This document shows positions 1 through 5,061 of a stretch of DNA of 5,061 bases, in pieces. A program made the position numbers and the translations under genes. The notes beneath the pieces are model-generated. The model made no database searches and had not been told where the DNA came from. It saw only the letters and a list, made by a program, of their open reading frames with translations. This DNA comes from Bacteroidota bacterium. Lineage in GTDB: Bacteria; Bacteroidota; Ignavibacteria; SZUA-365; JAADGX01. Location of the stretch: the NCBI GenBank assembly GCA_024276335.1, contig JAJRXL010000209.1, positions 1 to 5,061 on the forward strand. The letters run 5' to 3'. Every line of letters starts with the position of its first letter. Position 1 is the first letter of the stretch.

Positions 1-543
1 ATCATCGTCGGGGCGCTCTTGCTGGCTTTCACCTTGAATTTCTTCCGCGACCCGGACCGCAAAACCCCGGAAGTTAACGGGGGTATCATCGCCCCGGCGG
101 ACGGGAAGATCGTTCTCATCAAGGAAGTGGAAGAACCAGAGTACCTGGGAGGGAAGGCGTTGCAGGTCAGCATCTTCATGTCGCCGCTGGACGTGCACGT
201 GAACAGGATCCCCGTTTCTGGAAGAGTAGAGTATTTTCGCTATATTAAAGGCGAATATGTGGTGGCGTTTGATGACAAATCATCAAGCAGGAACGAACGC
301 ACGGAGATTGGCATAGATCAAGGTCGATTCAAGGTTTTGTTTAAACAAATTGCCGGGTTTGTAGCCCGTCGCATCGTATGTCCCCTGCAAGTGGGTGATT
401 CGGTGCGGGTCGGAGAGCGGTTCGGGATGATCAAGTTCGGATCGCGGGTTGACGTGTTGATGCCGCTGACGACGGACATCAAAGTCCGGATGGACCAGCG
501 CACGCGCGCCGGCGAAACGGTCCTGGGCATCGTGCCGGAATAG
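1..543 (+). CDS. psd: Phosphatidylserine decarboxylase proenzyme, 5'-partial
   Basis: Psd decarboxylates phosphatidylserine to phosphatidylethanolamine at the inner face of the cytoplasmic membrane, using a pyruvoyl group formed by self-cleavage. The frame is open from base 1, so the true start lies outside the window; 180 residues are visible, and compact bacterial (PSD-A type) enzymes are about 210-220, so roughly 30-40 are missing. Numbering from base 1: a hydrophobic membrane segment (residues 1-15) ends in NFFRDPDR; then come APADG (31-35), the block around SPLDVHVNR (61-69) with the conserved His, NERT (98-101), KQIAGFVARR (115-124) and FGSRVDVLMP (146-155). Gly147-Ser148 (serine codon 442-444) is the expected cleavage site that gives the pyruvoyl alpha chain. 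The TTG at 19 is not a credible start, because it would cut the membrane segment and similarity continues upstream. pssA, the preceding enzyme of the pathway, follows after 17 bp. Identification is secure. Confidence 0.95.
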   Translation: MIVGALLLAFTLNFFRDPDRKTPEVNGGIIAPADGKIVLIKEVEEPEYLGGKALQVSIFMSPLDVHVNRIPVSGRVEYFRYIKGEYVVAFDDKSSSRNERTEIGIDQGRFKVLFKQIAGFVARRIVCPLQVGDSVRVGERFGMIKFGSRVDVLMPLTTDIKVRMDQRTRAGETVLGIVPE

Positions 544-560
544 GAGCTTCGGAACACATC

Positions 561-1337
561 GTGCAACGCATGAAAATACGGGTGAGTCGGTCGGTTCTTC
601 CGAGCCTGTTTACCATTATGAACCTGTTTTTCGGGTTCCTGGCCGTTATTTACGCTTTTCGGAATGAACCGGTTATGGCCGCGTGGTACATCGTGTTCGG
701 AGCCGTGTTCGACGCGCTGGACGGTGTTATGGCCCGCCTGACCAAGTCGTCCAGCGAGTTCGGCGTGGAGCTTGATTCCCTGTGCGACGCGGTGACGTTC
801 GGCGCCGCTCCCTCGTTCCTGATCTACTCCATGCTCTATCCGCGGTTCGAGGTCTTCGGTATCCTGATTGCCTCGATGCCCTTGATTTTCGGCGTCCTGC
901 GACTGGCGCGGTTCAACGTGCAGTTGACGGGTTTCAACAAGGACCATTTCAACGGCGTTCCCACGCCCATCTCGGCGTTGACGTTTGCCTCGTTCGTGTT
1001 TTTCTTCGACCCGGCAGCCTTGACGGACCTCCAGCTATACATGCTGGCCGCCCTGACTATCACGATTTCGTTCCTCATGGTCAGCACCATCTGGTTCCCG
1101 GTTCTCCCGAAGCCGACAAAACGCGACCTGCGTGAACATCCCGTGGTCACGGTGATCTTTTATTCCGGGATCATCGTTGCGGCTGTAACGAGAGGGAAAT
1201 GGCTTTTCCCGGTAATCGTGGGAGCGATTCTCTTGACCGCCGGAATATCGCTCTGTAGATTCCTGGCCAAGATGTTTCGAAAGACGGAGAACGAGGAGGA
1301 TGAAGACGCCGAACCGGTAACCGCAAATCATTCGTGA
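561..1337 (+). CDS. pssA: CDP-diacylglycerol-serine O-phosphatidyltransferase (phosphatidylserine synthase)
   Basis: This integral membrane enzyme transfers the phosphatidyl group from CDP-diacylglycerol to L-serine, giving phosphatidylserine, the substrate of the adjacent Psd. The CDP-alcohol phosphotransferase signature is complete: D51, D54-G55, A58-R59, G68, D72 and D76, in the order DxxDGxxAR...GxxxDxxxD, with the metal-binding aspartates present. The N-terminal block LPSLFTIMNLFFGFLA (residues 13-28) and GVPTP (132-136) are typical of the PssA branch of this superfamily. Several hydrophobic segments follow (about 100-120, 138-150, 158-180, 196-210, 214-232), ending in an acidic hydrophilic tail (NEEDEDAEP, 244-252). 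At 258 residues it is of normal size. The GTG at 561 is chosen as start; an in-frame ATG lies three codons on (570). The only good Shine-Dalgarno match, AGGAG at 542-546, is 14 nt from the GTG and 23 from the ATG, so the exact start is uncertain. The gene is probably cotranscribed with psd. Confidence 0.95.
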   Translation: MQRMKIRVSRSVLPSLFTIMNLFFGFLAVIYAFRNEPVMAAWYIVFGAVFDALDGVMARLTKSSSEFGVELDSLCDAVTFGAAPSFLIYSMLYPRFEVFGILIASMPLIFGVLRLARFNVQLTGFNKDHFNGVPTPISALTFASFVFFFDPAALTDLQLYMLAALTITISFLMVSTIWFPVLPKPTKRDLREHPVVTVIFYSGIIVAAVTRGKWLFPVIVGAILLTAGISLCRFLAKMFRKTENEEDEDAEPVTANHS

Positions 1338-1344
1338 GAAAACC

Positions 1345-1614
1345 ATGCCTGTTTACAATGCCCGCATAATCGTAACGCTACGTTCGTCCATCCTCGACCC
1401 GGAAGGAACGGCGATCGAACATGCTCTCCATGAGCTGACATTTACCACTTGTACCGATGTCCGGGTAGGGAAGTACATCACCATGAATATCGAGGCGGAG
1501 TCCGAGGAGAACGCGCGAACAATCGTTGACCAGGCCTGTCAGAAACTCCTCGCCAACCAGGTCATGGAAGACTACACCTATTCACTTGACGAGGCGGCAC
1601 GCGAACCAGCATGA
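1345..1614 (+). CDS. purS: Phosphoribosylformylglycinamidine synthase subunit PurS
   Basis: PurS is the small, non-catalytic subunit that bridges PurQ and the separate PurL in the complex making formylglycinamidine ribonucleotide (FGAM), the fourth step of purine synthesis. The 89-residue product has the usual size (about 80-90) and family pattern: an N-terminal beta strand (YNARIIVTLRSSILDPEG, 4-21), an AIEHALHELTF helix (23-33), VRVGKYITMNIEA (39-51) and a second helix with ENARTIVDQACQKLLANQVMEDY (55-77). DPEG followed by VRVGK is typical. The ATG start is 7 bp after the pssA stop, with only a weak GAG-like ribosome site. Its stop overlaps the purQ start in ATGA, suggesting translational coupling and equal amounts of the two partner proteins. 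Confidence 0.95.
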   Translation: MPVYNARIIVTLRSSILDPEGTAIEHALHELTFTTCTDVRVGKYITMNIEAESEENARTIVDQACQKLLANQVMEDYTYSLDEAAREPA

Positions 1615-2345
1615 AATTCGGCATCGTTGTTTTTCCGGGATCGAATTGCGACCATGACGCATACCACGTGGCCAAGCACATTGCGGGGCAGGAAGCCGTC
1701 TTCCTCTGGCATAAGACGACCGACCTCGAAGGCGTGGATGCGATTATTTTGCCGGGGGGCTTTTCCTACGGCGACTACCTGCGGGCCGGCGCGATCGCGC
1801 GCTTTTCGCCGATCATGAAGGAAATCGTGCGCTTCGCCAAAGCCGGTGGTCCGGTGCTGGGTATTTGCAACGGTTTCCAGATTCTCCTCGAATCGGGGTT
1901 GCTGCCCGGCGCCCTGCTGCGGAACGAGTCGTTGAACTTCGTCTGCAAGTACGTGCACATCAGGGTGGAAAACACCGATTCGATTTTCACGCGGAGCCTG
2001 TCCCGGGGCCAGATCCTCCGTATTCCCATTGCGCATGGGGAAGGGAATTACTACGCGGACGAAGAGACCATCCGGGAATTGGAAGGAAACAACCTCGTCG
2101 TCTTCCGGTATTCAACCGACGCAGGCGAAGTCACGCGGGCCTGCAACCCCAACGGATCCGTGAACAACATCGCGGGTATTACCCATCCGACGTTAAACGT
2201 TCTCGGGATGATGCCGCACCCCGAACGCTGTGCAGAAGATATCCTCGGTTCCAGTGACGGTTTAGGAATTTTTCAATCACTTATCAGATGGTATAGAAGC
2301 AGCGCTGCAAACGCAGCCAAGGAGGAACAATGTTTGGAAACATAG
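1611..2345 (+). CDS. purQ: Phosphoribosylformylglycinamidine synthase subunit PurQ (glutamine amidotransferase)
   Basis: PurQ hydrolyses glutamine and passes the ammonia to PurL, which uses it with ATP to convert FGAR to FGAM in the cytoplasm. It is a class I (triad) glutamine amidotransferase. The N-terminus has FPGSNCDHD (8-16) and LPGGFSYGDYLRAG (47-60); the nucleophile is Cys86 in GICNGFQ (84-90); the His-Glu pair is His203 and Glu205 in MMPHPER (200-206). GEGNYY (143-148) is also as in PurQ. At 244 residues it is slightly longer than the common 225-235. The extra length is a hydrophilic C-terminal tail (about 229-244) whose codons also carry the tatA ribosome site and the first bases of tatA. 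Its ATG overlaps the purS stop by 4 bp; a GAGGCGG stretch at 1591-1597 is a possible but distant ribosome site. The catalytic subunit gene purL is not in the window. Confidence 0.96.
   Translation: MKFGIVVFPGSNCDHDAYHVAKHIAGQEAVFLWHKTTDLEGVDAIILPGGFSYGDYLRAGAIARFSPIMKEIVRFAKAGGPVLGICNGFQILLESGLLPGALLRNESLNFVCKYVHIRVENTDSIFTRSLSRGQILRIPIAHGEGNYYADEETIRELEGNNLVVFRYSTDAGEVTRACNPNGSVNNIAGITHPTLNVLGMMPHPERCAEDILGSSDGLGIFQSLIRWYRSSAANAAKEEQCLET
2319..2326 (+). promoter_or_regulatory. Strong Shine-Dalgarno site for tatA inside the 3' end of purQ
   Basis: AAGGAGGA lies 3 nt before the ATG at 2330 and is the best ribosome-binding match seen ahead of any gene here. It fixes the tatA start and shows that tatA is loaded independently although it overlaps the end of purQ by 16 bp. 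The other genes in the run have weak or poorly spaced sites, which fits a higher translation rate for TatA, the most abundant Tat subunit in well-studied bacteria. Confidence 0.8.
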
Positions 2346-2524
2346 GGACACCCGAAATACTCATCATCCTTTTGATCATCCTGGTGTTTTTCGGCGCCAA
2401 GAAAATACCGGAACTCGCCCAGGGACTCGGAAAGGGCATACGGGAATTCCGGAAAGCCGCCAAGGATATCCAGGACGACATCGCTGAAGAGAAAAAGGAA
2501 GAGAAGAAGGACGAGAAGAAATAA
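2330..2524 (+). CDS. tatA: Sec-independent (Tat) translocase subunit TatA/TatE
   Basis: TatA proteins assemble at the TatBC receptor to form the transient path by which folded twin-arginine proteins cross the cytoplasmic membrane. The 64-residue product has the whole family layout: a short N-terminus (MFGNIGTPE), one transmembrane helix (about 8-21) preceded by an acidic residue (Glu9) where TatA commonly has a polar one, the FG hinge (F21-G22) followed by AKKIPELAQGLGKGIREFR (23-41) as the amphipathic helix, and a highly charged Lys/Glu tail (53-64). Size and the short tail favour TatA/TatE over TatB, which has a longer C-terminal helix. tatB and tatC are not adjacent, so they must lie elsewhere or this may be one of several TatA copies. 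It starts inside purQ in another frame and has a strong ribosome site. Confidence 0.93.
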   Translation: MFGNIGTPEILIILLIILVFFGAKKIPELAQGLGKGIREFRKAAKDIQDDIAEEKKEEKKDEKK

Positions 2525-2604
2525 CCACGGTTGTCGTTGCCACCTTGCATTGCAGCCTGGCAGAGCATCGACCGTGAGACTTACCTCCGCAACTTCGTGA
2601 TACA
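2525..2604 (+). other. Short tatA-gatA intergenic gap
   Basis: This is the only sizeable gap in the plus-strand run (80 bp). It holds no convincing promoter, terminator or Shine-Dalgarno site. A weak inverted repeat (TGCCA 2538-2542 with TGGCA 2558-2562, around a TGCATTGCA core) lacks a T-tract and is not a credible terminator. It is too short for gatC (about 95 codons), which often precedes gatA. Confidence 0.4.
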
Positions 2605-4029
2605 GTGGAATCGTGTACTCCTTTCGCCCTTACGCGGGAACGGCTTTCCCTGGGAGAGCTTACCCTTTTCGACGTCATCGCCGGGAGCCTCGCACGCATC
2701 CGCGCGCGTGATGATCTCAATGCCTTCGTAACAGTTTTTGAGGAAGAGGCGCTCCGCGCCGCACGGGGCATCGACGAGAAAATCAGGTCCGGACGCGCTG
2801 GTCCGCTGGCGGGCATGATTGTCGGGGTCAAAGACAACATCTGCGTATGCGGGCATCGCACCACGTGCGCTTCCCGGATGCTTGAAAACTACGTCCCGCC
2901 ATATCACGCTACCGCCGTCGAGCGCCTGATCGCGGCGGACGCGATCATCATCGGCAAGACGAATCTCGACGAGTTCGCCATGGGATCGTCCAGCGAGCGC
3001 TCCATTTTCGGACCCGTTTTACATCCGCGCGATCCTGCACGGGTTCCGGGGGGCTCCAGCGGCGGTTCGGCGGTGGCGGTCGCGACCGGCATGGTTCACG
3101 CCGCCCTGGGTTCGGACACCGGCGGAAGCATACGGCAGCCGGCGGCTTTTTGTGGAGTCACGGGATTAAAACCGACATACGGGAGGGTGTCGCGCTACGG
3201 GTTGGTGGCTTTTGCCCCGTCGTGCGACCAGATCGGCCCCTTGGCCGGGAACGTGGAAGACGTCGCCCGTGTCCTGCGTGTCATCAGCGGTCGGGACGCG
3301 CGGGATGCGACCTCCGCCGATGTGCCCGTGCCGGACTTTACGTTGTCCCCTCCGGGAGATGCAAAGAATCTGCGCGTCGGCATTCCGAAAGAATACTTCC
3401 CGGCGTCCTTGGACGCGGAAATCGCGGAGGCCGTCCTGAACGGGGTGGAACTCCTGGCCGAAGCGGGCGCATCCGTACACGATGTCTCGCTCCCGCACGC
3501 CGAATACGCCGTACCCGCGTATTACTGCATCTCGATGGCGGATACGTCGTCGAACCTCGCGCGGTTCGACGGGGTCGAATACGGCTTCAGGCGGCCGGCG
3601 GAGACGTACCAGGAAATGGTGACGCGATCCCGGACCGACGGGTTCGGGGAGGAGGTCAAGCGCCGGATCATGATCGGGACGCACATCCTTTCCCGGGGTG
3701 CCGATCGGGACTACTACCTGAAAGCGAGGCAAGTGCGTCGGTTGGTGGCGAGAGATTTCGAAGAGGCCTTCGAGAAGGTAGATGTAATCATCACACCGAC
3801 CACGCCGACGACGGCTTTCAAGCGCGGTGAATGCTCAAAGGATCCGGTCGCCATGTTCCTGGCGGATGTCTTCACCGTGGGAGGCAACCTGGCGGGAATT
3901 CCCGCAATCAGCATTCCGTGCGGCGTTGACGCACGGGGATTGCCCATCGGTCTGCAACTGTATGCGCGAGCGTTCGACGAAGCGACCTTGTTGAAAGCAG
4001 CGGGTTTTCTCGAGAGAAGCCTGGGATGA
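2605..4029 (+). CDS. gatA: Asp-tRNA(Asn)/Glu-tRNA(Gln) amidotransferase subunit A
   Basis: GatA is the glutaminase of the GatCAB amidotransferase. It frees ammonia that GatB uses to convert mischarged Glu-tRNA(Gln) and/or Asp-tRNA(Asn) to the correct amides. The 474-residue product is a full amidase-signature protein. The Ser-cisSer-Lys triad is Lys76 (GVKDNI), Ser151 (GGSSGGS, 149-155) and Ser175 (SDTGGSIRQPA, 170-180), with the same spacing as the Staphylococcus GatA triad. Other GatA blocks are GKTNLDEFAMGSS (117-129), GLKPTYGRVSRYGLVAFA (187-204), EEVKRRIM near residue 350, a TPTTPTTAF motif and AGIPAISIPCG near the C-terminus. These mark GatA over generic amidases. The GTG at 2605 is the only usable start, since an in-frame stop lies at 2575-2577, and it has no clear Shine-Dalgarno. 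The N-terminus is a few residues shorter than usual but the triad region is complete. gatB and gatC are not in the window. Confidence 0.95.
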   Translation: MESCTPFALTRERLSLGELTLFDVIAGSLARIRARDDLNAFVTVFEEEALRAARGIDEKIRSGRAGPLAGMIVGVKDNICVCGHRTTCASRMLENYVPPYHATAVERLIAADAIIIGKTNLDEFAMGSSSERSIFGPVLHPRDPARVPGGSSGGSAVAVATGMVHAALGSDTGGSIRQPAAFCGVTGLKPTYGRVSRYGLVAFAPSCDQIGPLAGNVEDVARVLRVISGRDARDATSADVPVPDFTLSPPGDAKNLRVGIPKEYFPASLDAEIAEAVLNGVELLAEAGASVHDVSLPHAEYAVPAYYCISMADTSSNLARFDGVEYGFRRPAETYQEMVTRSRTDGFGEEVKRRIMIGTHILSRGADRDYYLKARQVRRLVARDFEEAFEKVDVIITPTTPTTAFKRGECSKDPVAMFLADVFTVGGNLAGIPAISIPCGVDARGLPIGLQLYARAFDEATLLKAAGFLERSLG

Positions 4030-4057
4030 AGACCAGGTGAAGAGGGGCATGGAGTGG

Positions 4058-4345
4058 TTACCAGTACAACGTCGAGATCGTGATGTCGCCGTTGATGCGG
4101 GCCTGGCACGCGAGCCGCTCGTTGTCGGCGAAGGAATATGCCGCAAGCACTTGCGCTTCTTCGCGGCCCGGCGTATCGAGGTGATCCATGCCGTCCAGTA
4201 CCTGCACCTTGCACTTGACGCAAACAGCTTTCCCGCCGCACGAGGAGCCAATCGGAACGTCGTGTTTGCGCAGGACGTCGAATATGGTTTGGCCGGGAAA
4301 CGCTCGCAGTGTAATATTTCTCTTGGGGATAAAGACCTGGCACAT
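4058..4345 (-). CDS. Stand-alone [2Fe-2S] ferredoxin
   Basis: This is a soluble electron carrier of 95 residues with the beta-grasp [2Fe-2S] fold. The cluster ligands are Cys36, Cys42, Cys45 and Cys80, spaced CX5CX2CX34C, in SSCGGKAVCVKCKV (34-47) and RLACQARINGD (77-87). The CGGxxxCxKCKV loop with a following EEAQVL and LACQARxxGD segment resembles the N-terminal ferredoxin domain of corrinoid-protein reductive activators (RACE type) and the NqrF ferredoxin domain more than plant-type or Isc-type ferredoxins; that is my reading from memory of these families. Here it is a single domain with no reductase or ATPase partner domain. The ATG at 4345 is the first plausible start, with a weak GGCGG site (4352-4356, read on the minus strand). 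The gene converges on gatA (28-bp gap). Its electron partner cannot be told from the neighbours. Confidence 0.88.
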   Translation of the reverse strand: MCQVFIPKRNITLRAFPGQTIFDVLRKHDVPIGSSCGGKAVCVKCKVQVLDGMDHLDTPGREEAQVLAAYSFADNERLACQARINGDITISTLYW

Positions 4346-4528
4346 GGAGAACCGCCGGAATGTAATGATTAATGTGATGGGTACTTCCCGGAACTTCGTT
4401 CATTTGTTGTCATTGCGAGTCCGCCACGGGCGGATGAAGAAATCCGGTCAGAATTCGCAGACTGCGCCGGGCTTTGTCCTCGTAATGACCGGTTTTTAGA
4501 AGCCTCCTGATATGATCTTTCCAGTGTT
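4346..4528. other. Divergent intergenic region holding an inverted-repeat element
   Basis: These 183 bp separate the ferredoxin gene (minus) from the unrecognised gene (plus), so promoters for both should lie here. The ferredoxin-proximal part (about 4359-4375) is the most AT-rich stretch and could hold its -10 region, but no clear -35/-10 pair can be assigned. Small symmetrical sequences TTCCCGGAA (4385-4393) and GAACTTCGTTC (4391-4401) overlap one another and could be an operator, though this is weak. About half of the region (4409-4492) is the repeat element listed separately. No convincing ribosome site precedes the plus-strand gene. Confidence 0.5.
4409..4492. repeat. REP/MITE-like palindromic intergenic element
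   Basis: Terminal inverted arms GTCATTGCGAG (4409-4419) and CTCGTAATGAC (4479-4489) match at 10 of 11 positions, and the one mismatch would be a G-U pair in RNA. Directly inside the left arm is a perfect hairpin, TCCGCC-ACG-GGCGGA (4420-4434). Near the centre is a perfect 11-bp palindrome, CGCAG-A-CTGCG (4456-4466). A further inverted pair, CCGGTCA (4444-4450) with TGACCGG (4486-4492), overlaps the right arm. The GTCATTGCGAG...GAAGAAATCC wording is close to a dispersed non-coding repeat that I remember from many environmental bacterial genomes, typically with arms GTCATTGCGAG/CTCGCAATGAC and GAAGCAATCC. The arms and hairpins are seen directly; membership of a repeat family is inferred. No open frame, transposase or target duplication is visible. 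Confidence 0.7.
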
Positions 4529-5061
4529 GTGAATCTTCGAAGTCCGCTGAAACTATCCGTTTTCTGCTCCTTCAATTCCATCCTTGACGAGGAATATACG
4601 GAGCCACGGCTTGATATCGATGACCTTGACGAAACGAAAATGGCGGCATGGTACGGTTCGCTGCGCATCGCGCCTTCGTTCATGGAGTTCTCAACCTGGA
4701 TTCACGAGGGCGGTCATGCTCTTGCCGTGGTCAGCCAGGGTTTGCTCTTGTACGCCGAAAAAGCGTTGGCGCGCCATGAAATTAATGTACCGGTTTTTTC
4801 GAATCTCCTGGAAATCGCATCACAGGGAACCGCCGAGACCGTGACGCCACGGGAGGATGGCGAGTATCCCCGCCCTTCGACGCCGCTCAGGGCTCCAAGA
4901 GTGGTAACGAAACCATGGAGAGACGCCGATTGCGCACGATGCACGGTCTGTACGCGAAACGTCCTGGTCACACACAGTTCCGACATGGAGATTATTGTGT
5001 TCATCGGGTCCGAATTCATCGATGTCTGCCCCGCGAAATACTCCGACGTGGTTTTTGCGCG
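4529..5061 (+). CDS. Unrecognised protein with HEGGH motif and CxxCxxC cluster, 3'-partial
   Basis: I do not recognise this gene. The frame is open from 4511 (after a TGA at 4508-4510) to the window edge, giving at least 177 residues from the GTG at 4529; the only other in-frame start candidate near the 5' end is ATG 4640. Neither has a clear ribosome site. Mostly G/C third positions and a varied, protein-like composition support it over competing frames, which are rich in Arg and Ser. Numbered from the GTG: an acidic stretch (20-36), WYGSLRIAPSFMEFSTWIHEGGHALAVV (41-68) with an HExxH match at His59-Glu60-His63, a region rich in Leu and Ala (70-105), a proline-rich linker (107-130) and a domain with Cys135, Cys138 and Cys141 (DCARCTVC) plus Cys167. 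HEGGHALA suggests a zincin or M50-like metal site, and the cysteines suggest a zinc or Fe-S site; both are inference. The segment before residue 38 may be untranslated. Confidence 0.55.
   Translation, partial: MNLRSPLKLSVFCSFNSILDEEYTEPRLDIDDLDETKMAAWYGSLRIAPSFMEFSTWIHEGGHALAVVSQGLLLYAEKALARHEINVPVFSNLLEIASQGTAETVTPREDGEYPRPSTPLRAPRVVTKPWRDADCARCTVCTRNVLVTHSSDMEIIVFIGSEFIDVCPAKYSDVVFA
4873..4892. repeat. Short dispersed-repeat-like sequence inside a coding linker
   Basis: CCCTTCGACGCCGCTCAGGG, extended by one base each side to give GCCCT/AGGGC arms (4872-4876 and 4889-4893), resembles a short imperfect palindrome of the form CCCTTCGAC-x-GCTCAGGG that I recall as a high-copy dispersed repeat in many uncultured bacterial genomes. 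It is read in frame as RPSTPLRA within the linker between the two parts of the unrecognised protein. Only one copy lies in the window, so its repeat status is inferred. Confidence 0.45.

Noticed and set aside
19..543. psd beginning at the TTG at position 19
   Set aside because: The frame is open to base 1 and the upstream codons complete a hydrophobic membrane segment, so the gene is truncated by the window edge and does not start there.
318..947. Long minus-strand frame across the psd-pssA junction
   Set aside because: It lies opposite two securely identified genes, has a low-complexity composition rich in His, Arg and Gln, and shows no family motif.
3166..3732. Minus-strand frame of 188 codons opposite gatA
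   Set aside because: It is a shadow of the conserved gatA frame with no recognisable motif and no ribosome site.
3150..3830. Plus-strand frame of 226 codons inside gatA
   Set aside because: It is a GC-driven shadow of gatA, very rich in Arg and Gly, while the gatA frame carries the full amidase signature.
4020..4037. CCTGG...CCAGG inverted repeat at the end of gatA as a terminator
   Set aside because: The stem is only 5 bp with an 8-nt loop and no T-tract on either strand; a match this short is expected by chance.
3714..4403. Minus-strand frame spanning the gatA end and the ferredoxin gene
   Set aside because: It overlaps both real genes in another frame; the ferredoxin frame has all four cluster cysteines and explains the strand.
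4369..4683. Minus-strand frame over the repeat element
   Set aside because: It is Ser/Arg-rich and runs across the palindromic element; nothing protein-like is conserved to view.
4714..5019. Minus-strand frame opposite the unrecognised gene
   Set aside because: It contains the peptide ALSGVEGR typical of translated dispersed repeats, and its composition is less protein-like than the plus-strand frame, which stays open to the window edge.
1..5061. CRISPR array, tRNA or rRNA genes, prophage or intact insertion sequence
   Set aside because: No regularly spaced repeats, cloverleaf-like segments or transposase or integrase motifs were seen on either strand.

Overview
The window is a gene-dense, GC-rich bacterial segment of mostly housekeeping genes. 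It suggests a Gram-negative-type bacterium: it makes phosphatidylethanolamine by the PssA/Psd route, has a Tat translocase component, and has a GatA subunit for indirect aminoacylation of tRNA-Gln/tRNA-Asn. PurS and PurQ are encoded as separate small proteins, as in Firmicutes, Bacteroidota-like lineages and many candidate phyla, not as the single large PurL of gammaproteobacteria. The short dispersed-repeat motifs near the right end are of a kind I remember mainly from uncultured or environmental genomes. I would guess an uncultivated, FCB-like or deltaproteobacteria-like lineage, but the window cannot fix the phylum.

Layout. Positions 1-4029 hold six genes, all on the plus strand and tightly packed: psd (5' end cut off by the window edge), pssA, purS, purQ, tatA and gatA. 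Spacing runs from a 16-bp overlap (purQ/tatA) and a 4-bp ATGA overlap (purS/purQ) to short gaps of 7 and 17 bp. Only the 80-bp tatA-gatA gap could hold separate signals. This is probably one transcription unit joining phospholipid head-group synthesis, purine synthesis, protein export and tRNA-charging genes. A small [2Fe-2S] ferredoxin gene (4058-4345, minus strand) converges on gatA with a 28-bp gap.

Right end. Between the ferredoxin gene and the next plus-strand gene lies a compact inverted-repeat element (about 4409-4492) that looks like a dispersed REP/MITE-like palindrome. An unrecognised reading frame then runs off the window (4529-5061). It carries an HEGGH motif and a CxxCxxC cluster, and its linker contains a second short repeat-like sequence.

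How the genes work together. PssA makes phosphatidylserine from CDP-diacylglycerol and serine, and Psd decarboxylates it to phosphatidylethanolamine. PurQ releases ammonia from glutamine for the PurL synthetase, with PurS bridging the complex (purL is not in the window). GatA likewise releases ammonia from glutamine (or asparagine) for the GatB transamidase. No CRISPR array, tRNA, rRNA or intact transposase was seen. The least ordinary part is the last 700 bases.
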